Assembly (NCBI RefSeq): GCF_000003815.2
Contig: NC_049981.1
Span: forward strand, 16,491,514-16,532,336
Length of the DNA stretch: 40,823 nt
Direction: 5' to 3'
Origin: Branchiostoma floridae
Taxonomy: Eukaryota; Chordata; Leptocardii; Amphioxiformes; Branchiostomatidae
Shown here: positions 24,564-36,054 of the stretch, in pieces
Numbering within the stretch: position 1 is the stretch's first letter
Layout of the letters: each line of letters begins with the position of its first letter
The notes under the pieces: model-generated
Told to the model about the DNA's origin: nothing
The model's database searches: none
The model's input: only the letters and a program-made list of their open reading frames with translations
Made by a program: the position numbers and the translations under genes

Positions 24564-27500
24564 AGACAACGGGGCTTCCTATTATATACGCGGTCATCAA
24601 TTAAATATAGACCCTTGTTGTTTACAGTATGGTGTCGTCTTTCTTTGTATACAGTTCGATGTTAGATTTTATAGTTTTGTTAAGCTTATTGTAATACTCA
24701 CTTATTGCTCCTGTACAATGTAGAGCGACGTATATAGCAATTCTACGCTACATAAGGTGGTATAGTATATACTCAATTAAGTATGCTTGTACAGTCTTTG
24801 GTGTGCCTTTATGTATACGTACTGTTACAATTAGAGTTTCATCACATGTCAGTGAATTATGTACTTTGATATGATTCCTTTATCTAATATCAACGAGGGT
24901 TTTGGCATAGATGACACATGTATTACCAGATCTTGTAAATGAAACTCAATCACAATTTGTTTATACTCAAATCTTAGGAACTACTAGAGAGTGTTATAAA
25001 GTTACATACAATTTGAACACTCGCTTTAATTTCGGTATCACCATTCTGTACGCACTTCGTGAATTTTTAGGGCTCATTGGAGAGAGAGAGGAAAGACGGA
25101 ACTGAGAGTAACAATTTTCCAGAGTTCGAGTATCAGGTGCTGTAGGATCGTGTTAAGTGAAGTGGATTACGCCAGGCCATGAGGGTGCTACCGGTAAGGC
25201 AAGGGTCGATAGCTGTTACATGTTAAAGTTAGCCCAGGATCCTAGCAGCGTAAGTCTGCAGGGAAATGCAAGATCTATAGGAAGACAGAGAAACACTGGA
25301 GGAACAATCTAAACAAGATCCATCAACAACATCTCGAGTTATGTTGTTCAAAGCCAAACGCACATACGTACAAAGCTCGCTGCAGACCAGGTATACCATT
25401 TTCGAAGTTGACCTTTCTTTTTACAATCGCTACACACCTATTAAATATCATGAACATCCATTTACAAGTTTTTGAGTTATATGCTGTTGACCTACATATA
25501 GATCCAAAAGGTCCTGGTTTAAGTTGCAACCGTTCCAATAACATTCTGCCATTCTAGCGAATGCAATTAGTCGAACTAAAATAGTAAATAAAGAACTGGA
25601 AGAGGAAATTAGCTGTTATACACGCCCTGCATCACATATAGCATAAATTCATGTTCCAAAAGCCAGGACTAAGCGTCTAAAGAACACGTCATTATACCAT
25701 GCATGCCATTTAACTTTACAATAAGCCATGTAAATTTTTGAGCCAAGCTTTTAACTTGCCTGATTATTTTCATTTTCTACATATCAATTTGTTGTCTGTT
25801 TTTGATAGATCATACCCAGCTTCATACCCAGCAGAAACTTCTGGAAAACTAGATAAAAGGTTCAAACCTTAGTAGGTCGAGGTCGCCCCGGGTAAAGAAA
25901 TTTTGTAAATATATATTTTGCCAATCGCCAAGATTCTCTTTTGCATTCGAAACATGATAATTTTTCATGAATCTATTAGAGATTCGTTTCTGGTAATTAT
26001 AGAAATACCTTGGCTCCAACCATACCCAGAATATCTCGACATGAGAAAGATTGGGTACGTGCATACGTCGACGAGTTGTATGACCGGATATCTCAGAACT
26101 TGAAGTTTAAAGAATGTTTAAACTTTTCTTGATTTAGTTTTAGGGAAATTGTCGTGAACAGAGCAAACCTACCCCACCCCCCGAACTGGATCACAGAAAA
26201 CCTGGGTACAAAATTTATAACCATGATGGTGGTAGTTTACTGTATACAAACGTGTGCCATCCTGCCGTCGTGTCGGTGAATGTGTTATTTTCTTATAGCC
26301 ATGATGACTGGAAACACATTTCGCCACGAGTACTTAGACGTTAGTAAATCGAGTTCACAAATGTACCCATCTTCTCCTTGTCATAATTTTCAACTTGGCG
26401 ATACTTATCACAGTTGTAAAGAAAATCTTATCAGCTCCCCACACATGTACAAAATATTCCATATTATGTGCAATTATAACATCAAGCGCACAGCGTCGCT
26501 ACAGTTGTGTCGTTACTTTTTACGGGATGGATATTATCATTGGTTAACAAATACGAGTACGCATCTTTGAGCTACTATTCATGTTTTATCTAAAGACACA
26601 GTTTGAAAGTTTTGAAATATATTTTTTGTCACAACAGTGGTGCAAGTGATCTGTAAGTCAGAACTTTTGACGTTCTGAATAAAATATTTGCTTGCTTCAA
26701 GCAGGCATTCAAACTAGCCGGACATGCATATTCTGGAGCAAGACGATATAAGTGTAAAGAAGGAGCAGCAGTTGGTATGCAGCGATTCATTCTAATCGTA
26801 GTAAAAGAATTAATTACAAATAGTTTAGGTTTATGCATACAGGCTATAAATGGAGTGTTTAGTGGATCATCAGCGAGGTTAATAAGATGAAACAAAGTGT
26901 CATTACAAAAGACAGCTGTACAATATCGATAGTTCTCCATGACTCTACTTACTTGTTTAATTAGTCCATCGCGAATGCACGGCATTTAGCAAAATTAATG
27001 TTGACAATGATAAAATGTATGCAATATCAGTAGTGCTTTTATATGATAGAATCATTGTAATGGTGGAAATATGAGAACAGAGGTTAAAGCCGTTAGATCA
27101 TGCTTCAGTCACATTTTCAAACCGTGGTCAGACCGGGTAGCTTTCTGACAATAGAACAGCAGAACCTAAACTCCATGATGAACACCTATAACTTACAAAT
27201 CATCTACAACTTTCTCGAAAGATACCTACTACTACACTACTCCTACTGGAGTCAACTGTAATATTCTGGCTGAAAATTTGGAAAGAGATTGTGTATAACG
27301 TCTATGATCACAAAAGAGGGACAACAACACTGAGGAACCCTTTTTTTCCAGGACCCCTCCGCTTTAATCTATATTCTTTGTTAAATCACTGGATAACCAA
27401 ATACGTTTTACATGGTACTTTGGCAATCTCTTTCTCCGTTATGAATTTTAACAGTGGCTACAATAAAAACACTTCTGGAAACCAGAATGCGTGGCTTTCA

Positions 27501-28721
27501 AAGGGGAATGAGCCTAAGATCTAAGTGTCATGTTGGCGATACTCTAGTGTTCTCATTTTCCATAACATTGTTATCTATGTAATAGAAGTGTTCTCCGAAC
27601 GAATATGATATCGAATGGTTACACATTGGGGGAGGACGTGGGTCATACAGTCAAGCATGAAAAACGAAAAGGTTATATTTTGCTTTATTTTGTCTCTAAC
27701 TACGGATATGCTGTCTGATTGCATATCAGAACTGTGATAAAAAAATGTGATCAAGAACTAAATTTTCCAGGGAAGAGTTGCAAGGGTATAAATCATTTGA
27801 TGTGTTATTAATGCAAGTATTGAGAGTGCACTTTGGTGAAAGAAAAATCAACAAATTGTTATTTCGTATAGTTGTTATCTAAATAGAGCCCGAATTTCGT
27901 CTAAAGAACGGACGGATGTTTGCCTGTTTGGACGGACATGGCTTTGCGTATCCGCCCTGTACGACCCAATAACAAAGACATGAACACTTTTTTGCAAGCT
28001 CAGAATGACCACTAAAGTTTACTTCAGAAACCCATAACCTTTAGATAAAAACTTTCAACCCAAAGTTGTTTTTCTGCCTGCTTACTAGGATCAGCTAGCA
28101 GACTCATTCAAACTCATGCATGTGCACATTTAATTTCTGAAATCACAAGATGTTTCAAAGCGCTTGCTTCACACACATACACATGTATGTAGTATTACGT
28201 AACTCCATAGCCTGCATATGGTCATTGTACCTTTTCATAACCGAGCAAAACACTTCCCATTTGTAACAAAAACAGTTTTCTCATTGCGTATATCCAGTCT
28301 TTTTGTCCCATTTTTTACAAACACAGTTTTAAGGTTGTTCAAGCATGTTGCTAAAACATACACGGTCAAATGCATCATCTATCTTCAGATAGGGGATAAA
28401 TATCTAAACGTGTATTTAACCAGAACTTTAGATTTTTTAGTCACATCACACATGTTACGCAAACCACCATTTAAAAACATTGTCTTCTTGCGCAACCCAA
28501 GCTGTCTTTTACATAATTCAATACTACCTTCTAAAAGACCATGGACCTCCTTCTCGCATGTCTTTTTTAACGTTCCGAATTCTATGCATATCCATATTTG
28601 AACACGTTGCTTTGCACGTTCACTCTGAATCCACGCCTTATGGTAGCGATTTTTGCCCGATTGTAACATAGCAAAGTCTCATTGATTCACGTTACACGGT
28701 GAGGGCCTACCCCGGAGAAAG
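24564..28721. other. Noncoding upstream region of gene A
   Basis: About 4 kb with no gene recognised. Open frames on either strand (up to 127 codons, for example 28218-28601) overlap each other and lack features. Near 28070-28190 the phrase 'agctagcagactcattcaaact-catgcatg' resembles units found again near 33700 and 34565-34900, upstream of gene B. No convincing TATA box or initiator could be identified before the gene A start. Confidence 0.5.
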
Positions 28722-28821
28722 ATGGTGAAGCAATATGTCTATGTCGTCTTTATTCTTCTAGCAACAGTCATGTGCAATGCACCTTCGTCTAAAGAAGATT
28801 ACCAATCTACATCGTTTACAG
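28722..28821 (+). CDS. Gene A exon 1: signal-peptide exon of an unrecognised secreted/membrane protein
   Basis: It encodes 33 codons plus one base (phase 1). The start MVKQYVYVVFILLATVMC is a classic secretory signal: basic n-region, long hydrophobic core, likely cleavage within or just after Cys-Asn-Ala. An in-frame TGA lies 39 bases upstream and the ATG has A at -3 and G at +4, which fixes the start. The exon ends ACAG|GTATGT, a good splice donor. The N-terminus resembles that of gene B 7.2 kb downstream (Met, Gln, Val-Val-Phe and a basic third residue shared), and the exon phase is the same, so the two are probably paralogues. Family not recognised. Confidence 0.75.
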
Positions 28822-29390
28822 GTATGTTACAATTGAGTTTAAACCGAGGAATACAATGTTGCACGGTTTAGTGCCTTAATGCGATTCTCACTAATGTACC
28901 TTAAAGTTTGTAACTTGGTATCCGTGCACTAGCAATACTAGCTGACAAACATTGACTGTTGAACAAAATACTTTGTAACAATCTGCAGCATAGACGATTG
29001 GTAAAAGGGATTTCCTTATCATGTTGGTGTGTTTCGCAGGCTATACTCTCAGAAAAAAATCAGAATCAGAATATGCAGCATAACATAACGATGCATTCGG
29101 ACTCTCATTTCAAATTGCTTTATGATAAGTACAAGGAATAAAAGCACATGTATCTACACTTCAAACATCAGCGTTGTACAAGAGAAATAACATGTACAAA
29201 CTGCATAAGGGCAATATAATGGCAGGATCACGAGCATTACCGTTCTAACAGGTATAAATATCGTTGATGGCGATGTCGCGGCTCCGGTGCACTTTAATAC
29301 AATATGAAAAACATTGTAGACACCAGGAAACTACTATTTGTCAAATCACTATCCATTTTGACAGGAGGAATTTCATGTTTATTTCCACAG
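28822..29390 (+). other. Gene A intron 1
   Basis: 569 bases, GTATGT donor and TTTCCACAG acceptor. Nothing else seen in it. A short + frame that is open across the acceptor belongs partly to exon 2. Confidence 0.65.
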
Positions 29391-29512
29391 AACATGGCTA
29401 TATCCCCAAAGGCAGACCTCTAGTTTGGAACGACAACAGGTGTGAGAATGACAGTCTACAAGCAAATTTGCCCCTAACATCAACCACAGCCGGATCGCGG
29501 ATAAAGAACCTG
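29391..29512 (+). CDS. Gene A exon 2: short ectodomain segment
   Basis: It runs from acceptor TTTCCACAG to donor CTG|GTAAGG. With the one base carried over from exon 1 it gives 41 codons, beginning EHGYIPKGRPLVWNDNR and ending TAGSRIKNL, in phase 0. It holds one Cys and a Ser/Thr-rich end and has no recognisable domain. Both splice sites are good and the phases join exon 1 to exon 3 without a stop. The 1-then-0 phase pattern is identical in gene B, although the exon 2 sequences are not obviously alike. Confidence 0.7.
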
Positions 29513-30643
29513 GTAAGGCGAACGATGTATTGTTCTATTCATATCAACAAAATATCGTATGGTAGAGTATTGATGAAACTTTTCGGGTTATTCTTGTTTG
29601 TTTGTTTGTTATTCAAAATCACTCACCTTTTTTTCTTTACAAAACACATTTATATAAAAGTTTTAGTCTACTTCCAATGGGTTTTAGGGTTGTGAAAAAA
29701 ATGTATTATAGAAAATCCATGATTGCCGAATCCGAGTTGGCGGATATATGGCATCATATTGGCAACAGAAGACTTGGCAAACTTAAGTAGCAATAAGATA
29801 CCCTTATTAGACAATGTTTTCTTTAAAACCTTTAGGTATAACGGAAATTCCATATTAAGACGGTTTTTGCAAAAAAGTATTATGGCGTCAATTACGTCAT
29901 AACGATACGAAAATTACAAAAAAGATGACACGCTATAAGTAAATCATCCCTTGCAAATTTGGTGTCGTAATTGAAGCCGTTTTGAAATTAAGAAGGGGGC
30001 TGAATCAGCTCTTGGTCCCAGGATGGTCCCCAAAGGCTGACCTAGATAGGGTTTAGCATTAAATATCATTCACAATGCAATCAATCGTATGCAAGCATTG
30101 CCATTATAAATAGAAGGTTGTGTTACGTAGGCTATGCTGCAATTAAAAGAAAACTTCATATTGTTCATCAGTGTAGCCAAGCAAAGCTGTTTAATTGACG
30201 ACAATTTTTATCTAGCTTTCTGGTGCAGTTATAAAGACGTAAAATGTATATTGAAGTGCACATCTTTATCTTTTTTTCAATTACGTAGATATACTTCATG
30301 TTTTCTGTGGTCTACGTTTGGCACAAACATACACAAGCCCTTTTATTTCCAGCGTATAGCTATGTATTTGAAATTGATGATCTGTTGAAATGTGCGGGAT
30401 TAGGACCATTAAAAATGCACTGCACGAATAGATCATATTCCATTTGTAATGTAGTTGTTTGTTTTTGAAATGGTTAGCAAAACGCTACCACAAGTCTATA
30501 CTTTAGGGGAATGTACATAAATGCTGCGTTTGTGATTCAGAGGCCTTGAATGCAACTGCATTTAAACATGGTTTCATTATGTAACATGTACATGAGCGAA
30601 AATGGTGTATTTATGTCTTCTATGGATTTTTCAACCCTCTCAG
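29513..30643 (+). other. Gene A intron 2
   Basis: 1131 bases, GTAAGG donor, and TTTTTCAACCCTCTCAG acceptor with a good pyrimidine tract. No embedded gene or repeat recognised. Confidence 0.65.
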
Positions 30644-31015
30644 GTTAAGCTACAGAAAAGGCGGTTCAGTGACAAGATGGACAAGAATGACAGTATCCCT
30701 TCGCCGATGATTGGACTTCAGAATGACAAGGCCAACCAGCCAGATGCTGCATCTTATAAGAGTATTACAATTAGAAAGGCGGGGCCCACCCGACCCTTGT
30801 TTGGTACATTAAACAATTCATCCACCCCCCAATCCTCGCCTGTATCTTACAAGTGTAAAGGAGAAATAACAAAAGGTCCCCCTGTTGTTGCGAGTGGTAT
30901 GATGCACGCTAATTCTAGAATCATATATCCCGAACGAGAGTCAAAAATTGTCAAAAGGTCTCCTCCGTGGCTTCGTAACAGGAGGAGGGTCCTACACAAC
31001 GGCATTGGAAATTTA
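30644..31015 (+). CDS. Gene A exon 3, first part: basic linker region
   Basis: It starts VKLQKRRFSDKMDKND in phase 0, right after a strong acceptor. The region is basic and Ser/Pro/Lys/Arg-rich, with no globular domain apparent and stretches such as KRSPPWLRNRRR that could be dibasic processing sites. This frame stays open only to a TGA at 31103-31105. The frame that carries the mucin-like repeats and membrane anchor is -1 relative to it and opens at 30979. The changeover must therefore lie between 30979 and 31103 unless an intron is present. I end this part at the slippery heptamer AAATTTA (31009-31015) as one possible junction. The true join is unresolved. Confidence 0.6.
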
Positions 31016-32271
31016 AGGGATCATGGTCTCATACCAGTAGAGAAAACAGCAAGTTTAGCAGGAATCAGGATGGCAGAGATTTTTCCCTATGGAAAAGGAT
31101 TTTGAACGAATTGAGCATTGCAATGTCGCGCAATGTTATAGACCCACCCACAACAATGGCATTACCTATAGCCACATACGAACCGGATGCCAATGCAACA
31201 CCCGCACTGACAGATGCAAAAAGAGCAATGGGAACACCAATAGTAACAGACATGCCCACAACAACGCCCGCAGCACCCATAGCCACAGGAAAGTCTGTAG
31301 GTACATCTACAACCACAGCAGCACACACGGCCACAGGAAAATCTGGACCAATGACAACATCCACTGCATACATGAAAGATGTGCTAAGAGCAATGGGAAC
31401 ACCAATAGTAACAAACATGCCCACAACAACGCCCACAGCACCCATAGCCACAGGAAAGTCTGTAGGTACATCTACAACCACAGCAGCACACACGGCCACA
31501 GGAAAATCTGGACCAATGACAACATCCACTGCATACATGAAAGATGTGCAAAGAGAAATAGTAGATCCAATAACAGCAACGCCACCCAGAACAATGACCT
31601 CACCCATACTGACGGACACACCCATAGTGATGACAGCACCCATAGTAAAAGATGAAACCTTGACAACACTAACATCCAAGGAAACAGTAGCAAATTCAAA
31701 GACACATACCATAACATCAGACACATCCAACAACAGCTCGAGCATCACTCAGAGTACCCACAACAATACGGACACTAAATTGACTAACAGTAACAAACAC
31801 ACTTCAAACAATGGTGTAACTCACAGTGCCGATGAAGGTGCAAGTGTACATGAAACAAAGATAGTAATCAGGAAGGCTCAGAACGAGAGTACAGATCAGC
31901 TTCTAGAGGCTTATAATGATCATGGCACTACAGCGTTCATGATGGAAACTCTAAATTTCGAAAACAAATCCACCCTTGAAGACACAAAAGGCTTCCTCAC
32001 AGTCTCTAGTACTATTGCATATGAAATTAAAGCCAACTCAAATCATTTCAAATACGGCAAATACAAGACAAAGGCAGGGAAAGAGGAAACATCTGATGAT
32101 ACACAGATTTTTATAGTTGTTGGTGTATGCATCTTTCTGGGGATAGTAGCACTGTGCGTTCTGATAAGAAAATGGTCTAGAATGGGTTGGTACGATTTTA
32201 CCAACGGCATTTTTCAGACTAAATGTATGTGTTTAAAAAATTGTGGTTCCTCTGAAACCACAAACGTATGA
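30979..32271 (+). CDS. Gene A exon 3, second part: mucin-like repeats, transmembrane helix, short tail
   Basis: This frame is open for about 1.29 kb from 30979 to a TGA at 32269-32271. Near its start is SWSHTSRENSKFSRNQ, which resembles the gene B repeat unit. Next comes a Thr/Pro/Ala-rich mucin-like section with two 55-residue repeats (31222-31551), then a Ser/Thr/Asn-rich stretch with several N-glycosylation sequons (for example NNSS, NES, NKS). A single hydrophobic helix, IFIVVGVCIFLG..CVLI (about 32107-32166), is followed by RKW and a tail of about 30 residues with three Cys. This is type I membrane topology with a heavily O-glycosylated ectodomain. No SEA, Ig or EGF domain could be recognised. 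The frame differs from that of the exon's first part, so the joint needs an intron, an indel or recoding. The chance open frames in other registers here come from T-poor composition. Confidence 0.7.
   Translation, partial: QEEGPTQRHWKFKGSWSHTSRENSKFSRNQDGRDFSLWKRILNELSIAMSRNVIDPPTTMALPIATYEPDANATPALTDAKRAMGTPIVTDMPTTTPAAPIATGKSVGTSTTTAAHTATGKSGPMTTSTAYMKDVLRAMGTPIVTNMPTTTPTAPIATGKSVGTSTTTAAHTATGKSGPMTTSTAYMKDVQREIVDPITATPPRTMTSPILTDTPIVMTAPIVKDETLTTLTSKETVANSKTHTITSDTSNNSSSITQSTHNNTDTKLTNSNKHTSNNGVTHSADEGASVHETKIVIRKAQNESTDQLLEAYNDHGTTAFMMETLNFENKSTLEDTKGFLTVSSTIAYEIKANSNHFKYGKYKTKAGKEETSDDTQIFIVVGVCIFLGIVALCVLIRKWSRMGWYDFTNGIFQTKCMCLKNCGSSETTNV
31222..31551 (+). repeat. 165 bp tandem repeat, two copies, inside gene A
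   Basis: Units at 31222-31386 and 31387-31551 differ at only three bases that I can see. In the gene A frame these give Asp/Asn, Ala/Thr and Leu/Gln changes. Each encodes a 55-residue mucin-like module beginning RAMGTPIVT and ending AYMKDV. Such near-identity implies recent duplication or homogenisation, and copy number is probably polymorphic. Confidence 0.9.
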
Positions 32272-34560
32272 TATATGCCAGTACATTATGAATGTGCCGT
32301 AATGTTCAAGAAAATATTGTAAGTCAGACAAAACTGTCTTTTCACAGTTGGATGTGTGCACGATGTGGTAGTTCTTGGAAAATTGAAGCAAAATACTCTG
32401 ATGTTACAATCTATATCACTAAGTTGCAATTTGCTCCTTTCTATACAATTCTACCAACCTTTCCACTTTCTTAGAGTGCAGTGTAATGATTAATATTTAT
32501 AATGACTTCTGACAGAGAGTTTTTTGTACATTTAAAGATTAGTTCTCTCCCTTTCTTGAAGTAAAACGTAAAAAAAATGGCGTAGGAAATGCCTTACAAT
32601 TTCTGAATGAAAACAAAAATCGAGGCATGACTGTTTGTTTGTTTGTCAGTGGACTTTTTGTCATATTTGCGGTAGGATGGACGTATTTTGGAATGTTTCA
32701 ATGAGATTAATACTGATAAGATCAACATCTAGATCTACATGTGGTGGTATTATGTTTTAAGTTGGAAATGGTCGTCTTGAGAGTTGTAGCTTACATTTAT
32801 TGTGTTCACGAGTACGACAGCTTTTGGTTCGATGTTGTGTATATAATCTAAAACGTAGTTGAGGCAATCTATATCCCAACACTAGGGTTTTCTTTGTATT
32901 ATAATAGCGAGATCAATGAATGTAAATGTGATACAAGTGCCGGCAATTCAGATATTAGAAAGGTGGCCACACTGACGACGACAATCCATGCCACTCGGCC
33001 GGAAAGTAGCGTAATCCTTTGTTAAATAATCCCCTGATTTTGTCAAAAGTTAACACACTGTCCAAAATAAGTATGAACCGGGACTAGAAATTGAGGCCCA
33101 TACGTTTATGAAGGAGATGAAAGGCAGTGAAGTGTGAATGAGAGGCGTGGCCATTTTTTTATCAACTGGAAAAATGATTTACAAAAACGCAGAATAGGAG
33201 AACAAGGAAATTTGGTTTGGCCCTAAAAGGCAAAAAGGACATACAAACAAAAGTATATTGTGGTCACCATACTCTCGGAAGCTATTGTGATATTGCATTT
33301 TGGCAGTATGGAGTAAACATAAAGAAAGGGGCAACAACATAGAAGAAAACAGAAGAATTTCACAGAAATTCCACGTATGTCAAAAATCGATGTACCGTCA
33401 ACGGCCCGTCATTACATTTTGAACGTGTATCATAATTTATCTAAATCGACATTAGGGTCGAATCTGTGAACGCTTCGTTATTGAGGCGAACCTTAATGTC
33501 ATTATCGGATATAGCAAAACATATATCTTATTTCACTGTGGTGGAAAACATGTAAAACAAAAATGGAGACAATAGATTGTGATGTACAAAAAGTGTTTTG
33601 TAATATGAGTCTTTTTTTTATAGATTTTGAATGCGTTTGGTCTGGACGTGACGACCCTCTCAACCTGAAATCATTTTTCTCTTGCATGCAAGAGCTAGCT
33701 AACAGACTCATTTAAGTATTTGCAGTAACACATATGTAGTATACGCAGGAGTCTCTACCAGGTTCCACAGGTGTCTGGGAAAATAGTACAAATTTTCTTA
33801 AAAATACAAATAAATAAATATATCATAGTATGTACAATATTTTCTACCTGCCGCCAAATGTTTTTCTTGGCCGGCTGACTTGTAACAAATTTTAGACTAT
33901 TTTCCAGCCACATGAGGAGCCTAATGGAGTTTACATATACATATCTATTGTTTTTCGCAAAATCAAAAGGTGATTTAACGCTTTGTCACACAGACTACTC
34001 AGAATGATTTCAACTTTCACAAATATTAAATGAATGTAAATATGAACGTAAATTAACTCTATTGATCTGTATATTTTCCACGAAACCTGCAAAAGGTCGT
34101 TAAACCTATTCTTTGTTTTCAATCAAAATAAAGTTTCCTTCTCGCACAACCCAAACCATAGGGTACATACTACTGACATGAATTTTCCATCACCCGATGT
34201 AATGATAAATTGATCGTATGACAAACAGTATGTATTTTTTATTTCGTTTCACTTAAGATAAAACGAATTCGCAAGGTAACACTGTCTTGCTTTTTACTGC
34301 TCTTTCACGAATACGCCTAGTGTATGAAGGCTTAAAAATAGGGTAGAACAGTGCATAGAACATTGGTGGCTGAGGATAAATCTGAAGGAACGAAAAGTCT
34401 AAAATCTTATTCTCAAATCCTCAACTCTACCAGCTAAAATAAGGTTTTAATTTACAATTATAGTGAATTGCTGAGTACGCTGTATCTAGAGTCTTCATTA
34501 AGAAATCAGTATTAGGGTTGTATTCTTGACCTTTAAGCAAGGAAAAAAGTCTCTTAGGTC
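32272..34560. other. Intergenic region between genes A and B, no gene recognised
   Basis: It contains the 3' flank of gene A. No AATAAA was noticed within a few hundred bases of the stop, so the polyadenylation site is not assigned. Near 33680-33760 a phrase with 'ctagctaacagactcattta' and 'acacatatgtag' resembles the repeat units listed at 34565-34900. Open frames are all under 70 codons. Confidence 0.5.
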
Positions 34561-34564
34561 CTGT

Positions 34565-34900
34565 TGTTTTCCCTCCTGCATGTGCTGTAGACTAATTTAA
34601 CTTTATGCATACACATATGTAATGTAATTATAATCCATTTCGTTCTGAACATAAAAGTGTTTTCTTTGTAGCAACTCTCTTGATCTTGTTGTTTTTCTCC
34701 GACTGTTCAACCGCGGTACCGTTGCAGACTAATTCCATCGTGCTTGATACCGTATGCATAAATATAAGTAATGTATCTATTATTCATTTCATAGGGAACA
34801 TAAAAAGATATTCTACAGATTAACTCTCTTTTGATGTCGTTCTCCGACCGTGCAAGTATTGCAGACTCATTCAGACTTTTATTACACGCAGTTAGGGAGA
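34565..34900. repeat. Diverged tandem units upstream of gene B
   Basis: About three degenerate copies of a unit of roughly 130 bases run in this order: 'taactctcttgatcttgttg', 'tttttctccgac', 'gttgcagactaattc', 'atgcata.acatatgtaatgta', 'catttc', 'gaacataaaa'. Part of the unit recurs near 35705-35750, and related phrases occur near 28070-28190 upstream of gene A and near 33680-33760. These look like pieces of a larger, decayed duplication that includes the upstream DNA of both genes. Confidence 0.55.
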
Positions 34901-35948
34901 TATCACCTTTATATCAGCTACGTGATATGAGTATGCTTCTTCCCGTACTGAACCTGAAATGTAGATGACCACAAATGATCTTGTTTTAACCTACGCTATA
35001 AGCCAGTGAGGAAAGATAACCAGTACATCATTCATATCGTATCACACGTTACACATTCGAATAACAGTCGCTGAGTGCGAGCAATGAATTTCTCGATACT
35101 AGTGCAGGAACTGGTACATTTTGATCAGTAGATTGTATTTTCTTTGAGTCTCAAAAAAAAAGAGTTCATGAGACATTTGACATTTTACAGTTGCACAAAT
35201 AACAGGCCTAGTTGACCAATGTTTCAAACTTTTTCCTGAAACATGCTGGCCAAGCTGAAAGCAACTACAGTTTTTGCTATCAACACTATTGACTAACGAT
35301 ATGACACTGCTTTTGATAAGAAGAACAAACAAGTACTAAAAACAAAAATGGGAAAAAGAAGAACGTGATGATACTTGTCGATGATTATTGCCGAAGTCAA
35401 ATATCATTTCCTTTACTTGCGCGTGGCACATTTCTTTTTTCACATGCACACGCATGTAACCTATTATCAATAAGTAGATCATTGAGTGTTTGCAGAAAAA
35501 TAACCTTTTACTTTTTTATTAGGTTGGCCACCATATTTGAAGCCAATATGTGCATACATTTTCGCCAGTATACAATTTATCACAGAAACAAAACAGGACC
35601 TGCGATTGCAGACTTGTTTCTAGTGCTGTTTGATACCACCCACACAGTCCGAATTTTATGATAGTTATTACTCACTACAGTCTGTAGATCAAATGGTATT
35701 TCAGTGATTAACTCCATTGATCTTGTTGTTTTTCTCCGACGCTGCAATGATGGTATTTTCATCGTACATTCCTAACTCGTCTCACCTCACGTTGCATATG
35801 GTATATAATTGGCTACCTGAAAACCTTTTCTCTCATTCTGGCTCTACCTTAACGTGGGCTTCTAGTCCATCGTTGTTGTTTTCATGAGTTAGATCTGATA
35901 AATTGGACTGCATCTAAAGTCTTATATCTTATAATAAGATAAATCAGG
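34901..35948. other. Noncoding upstream region of gene B
   Basis: No gene seen. It contains another partial copy of the upstream repeat unit (about 35705-35750) and, just before the gene B start, the AT-rich phrase CTTATATCTTATAATAAG. A TATA function for this phrase is possible but unsupported. Confidence 0.5.
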
Positions 35949-36054
35949 ATGGCGAGACAATGCGCATGTGTTGTCTTCGCCTTCCTACTCCTACCATTGG
36001 TTTTGTGCGGCAAATCTTCACCTGCTGGACAGAGTCAACCTTCCGAGTGTAAAG
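35949..36054 (+). CDS. Gene B exon 1: signal-peptide exon of a probable gene A paralogue
   Basis: It encodes 35 codons plus one base (phase 1). The start MARQCACVVFAFLLLPLVLC is a strong signal peptide followed by a small polar stretch, GKSSPAGQSQPSECK. An in-frame TAA lies three codons before the ATG, which has A at -3 and G at +4, so the start is well fixed. The donor is AAAG|GTATGT. Compared with gene A, the shared pattern is M-x-(K/R)-Q-x-x-x-V-V-F followed by a Leu-rich core and a Cys at the likely cleavage region, with the same exon phase. Family not recognised. Confidence 0.8.

Noticed and set aside
31089-31655. His/Asn/Cys-rich + frame overlapping the mucin repeats of gene A
   Set aside because: Its composition recalls gene B, but it closes at 31655, while the chosen frame stays open to the transmembrane helix and stop at 32271. 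Kept as a minor alternative only.
31065-31748. 227-codon open frame on the minus strand opposite gene A
   Set aside because: It mirrors the Thr/Ala-rich repeats. The + strand there is T-poor and low in stop triplets in all registers, so antisense frames open by composition. It has no splice context or domain.
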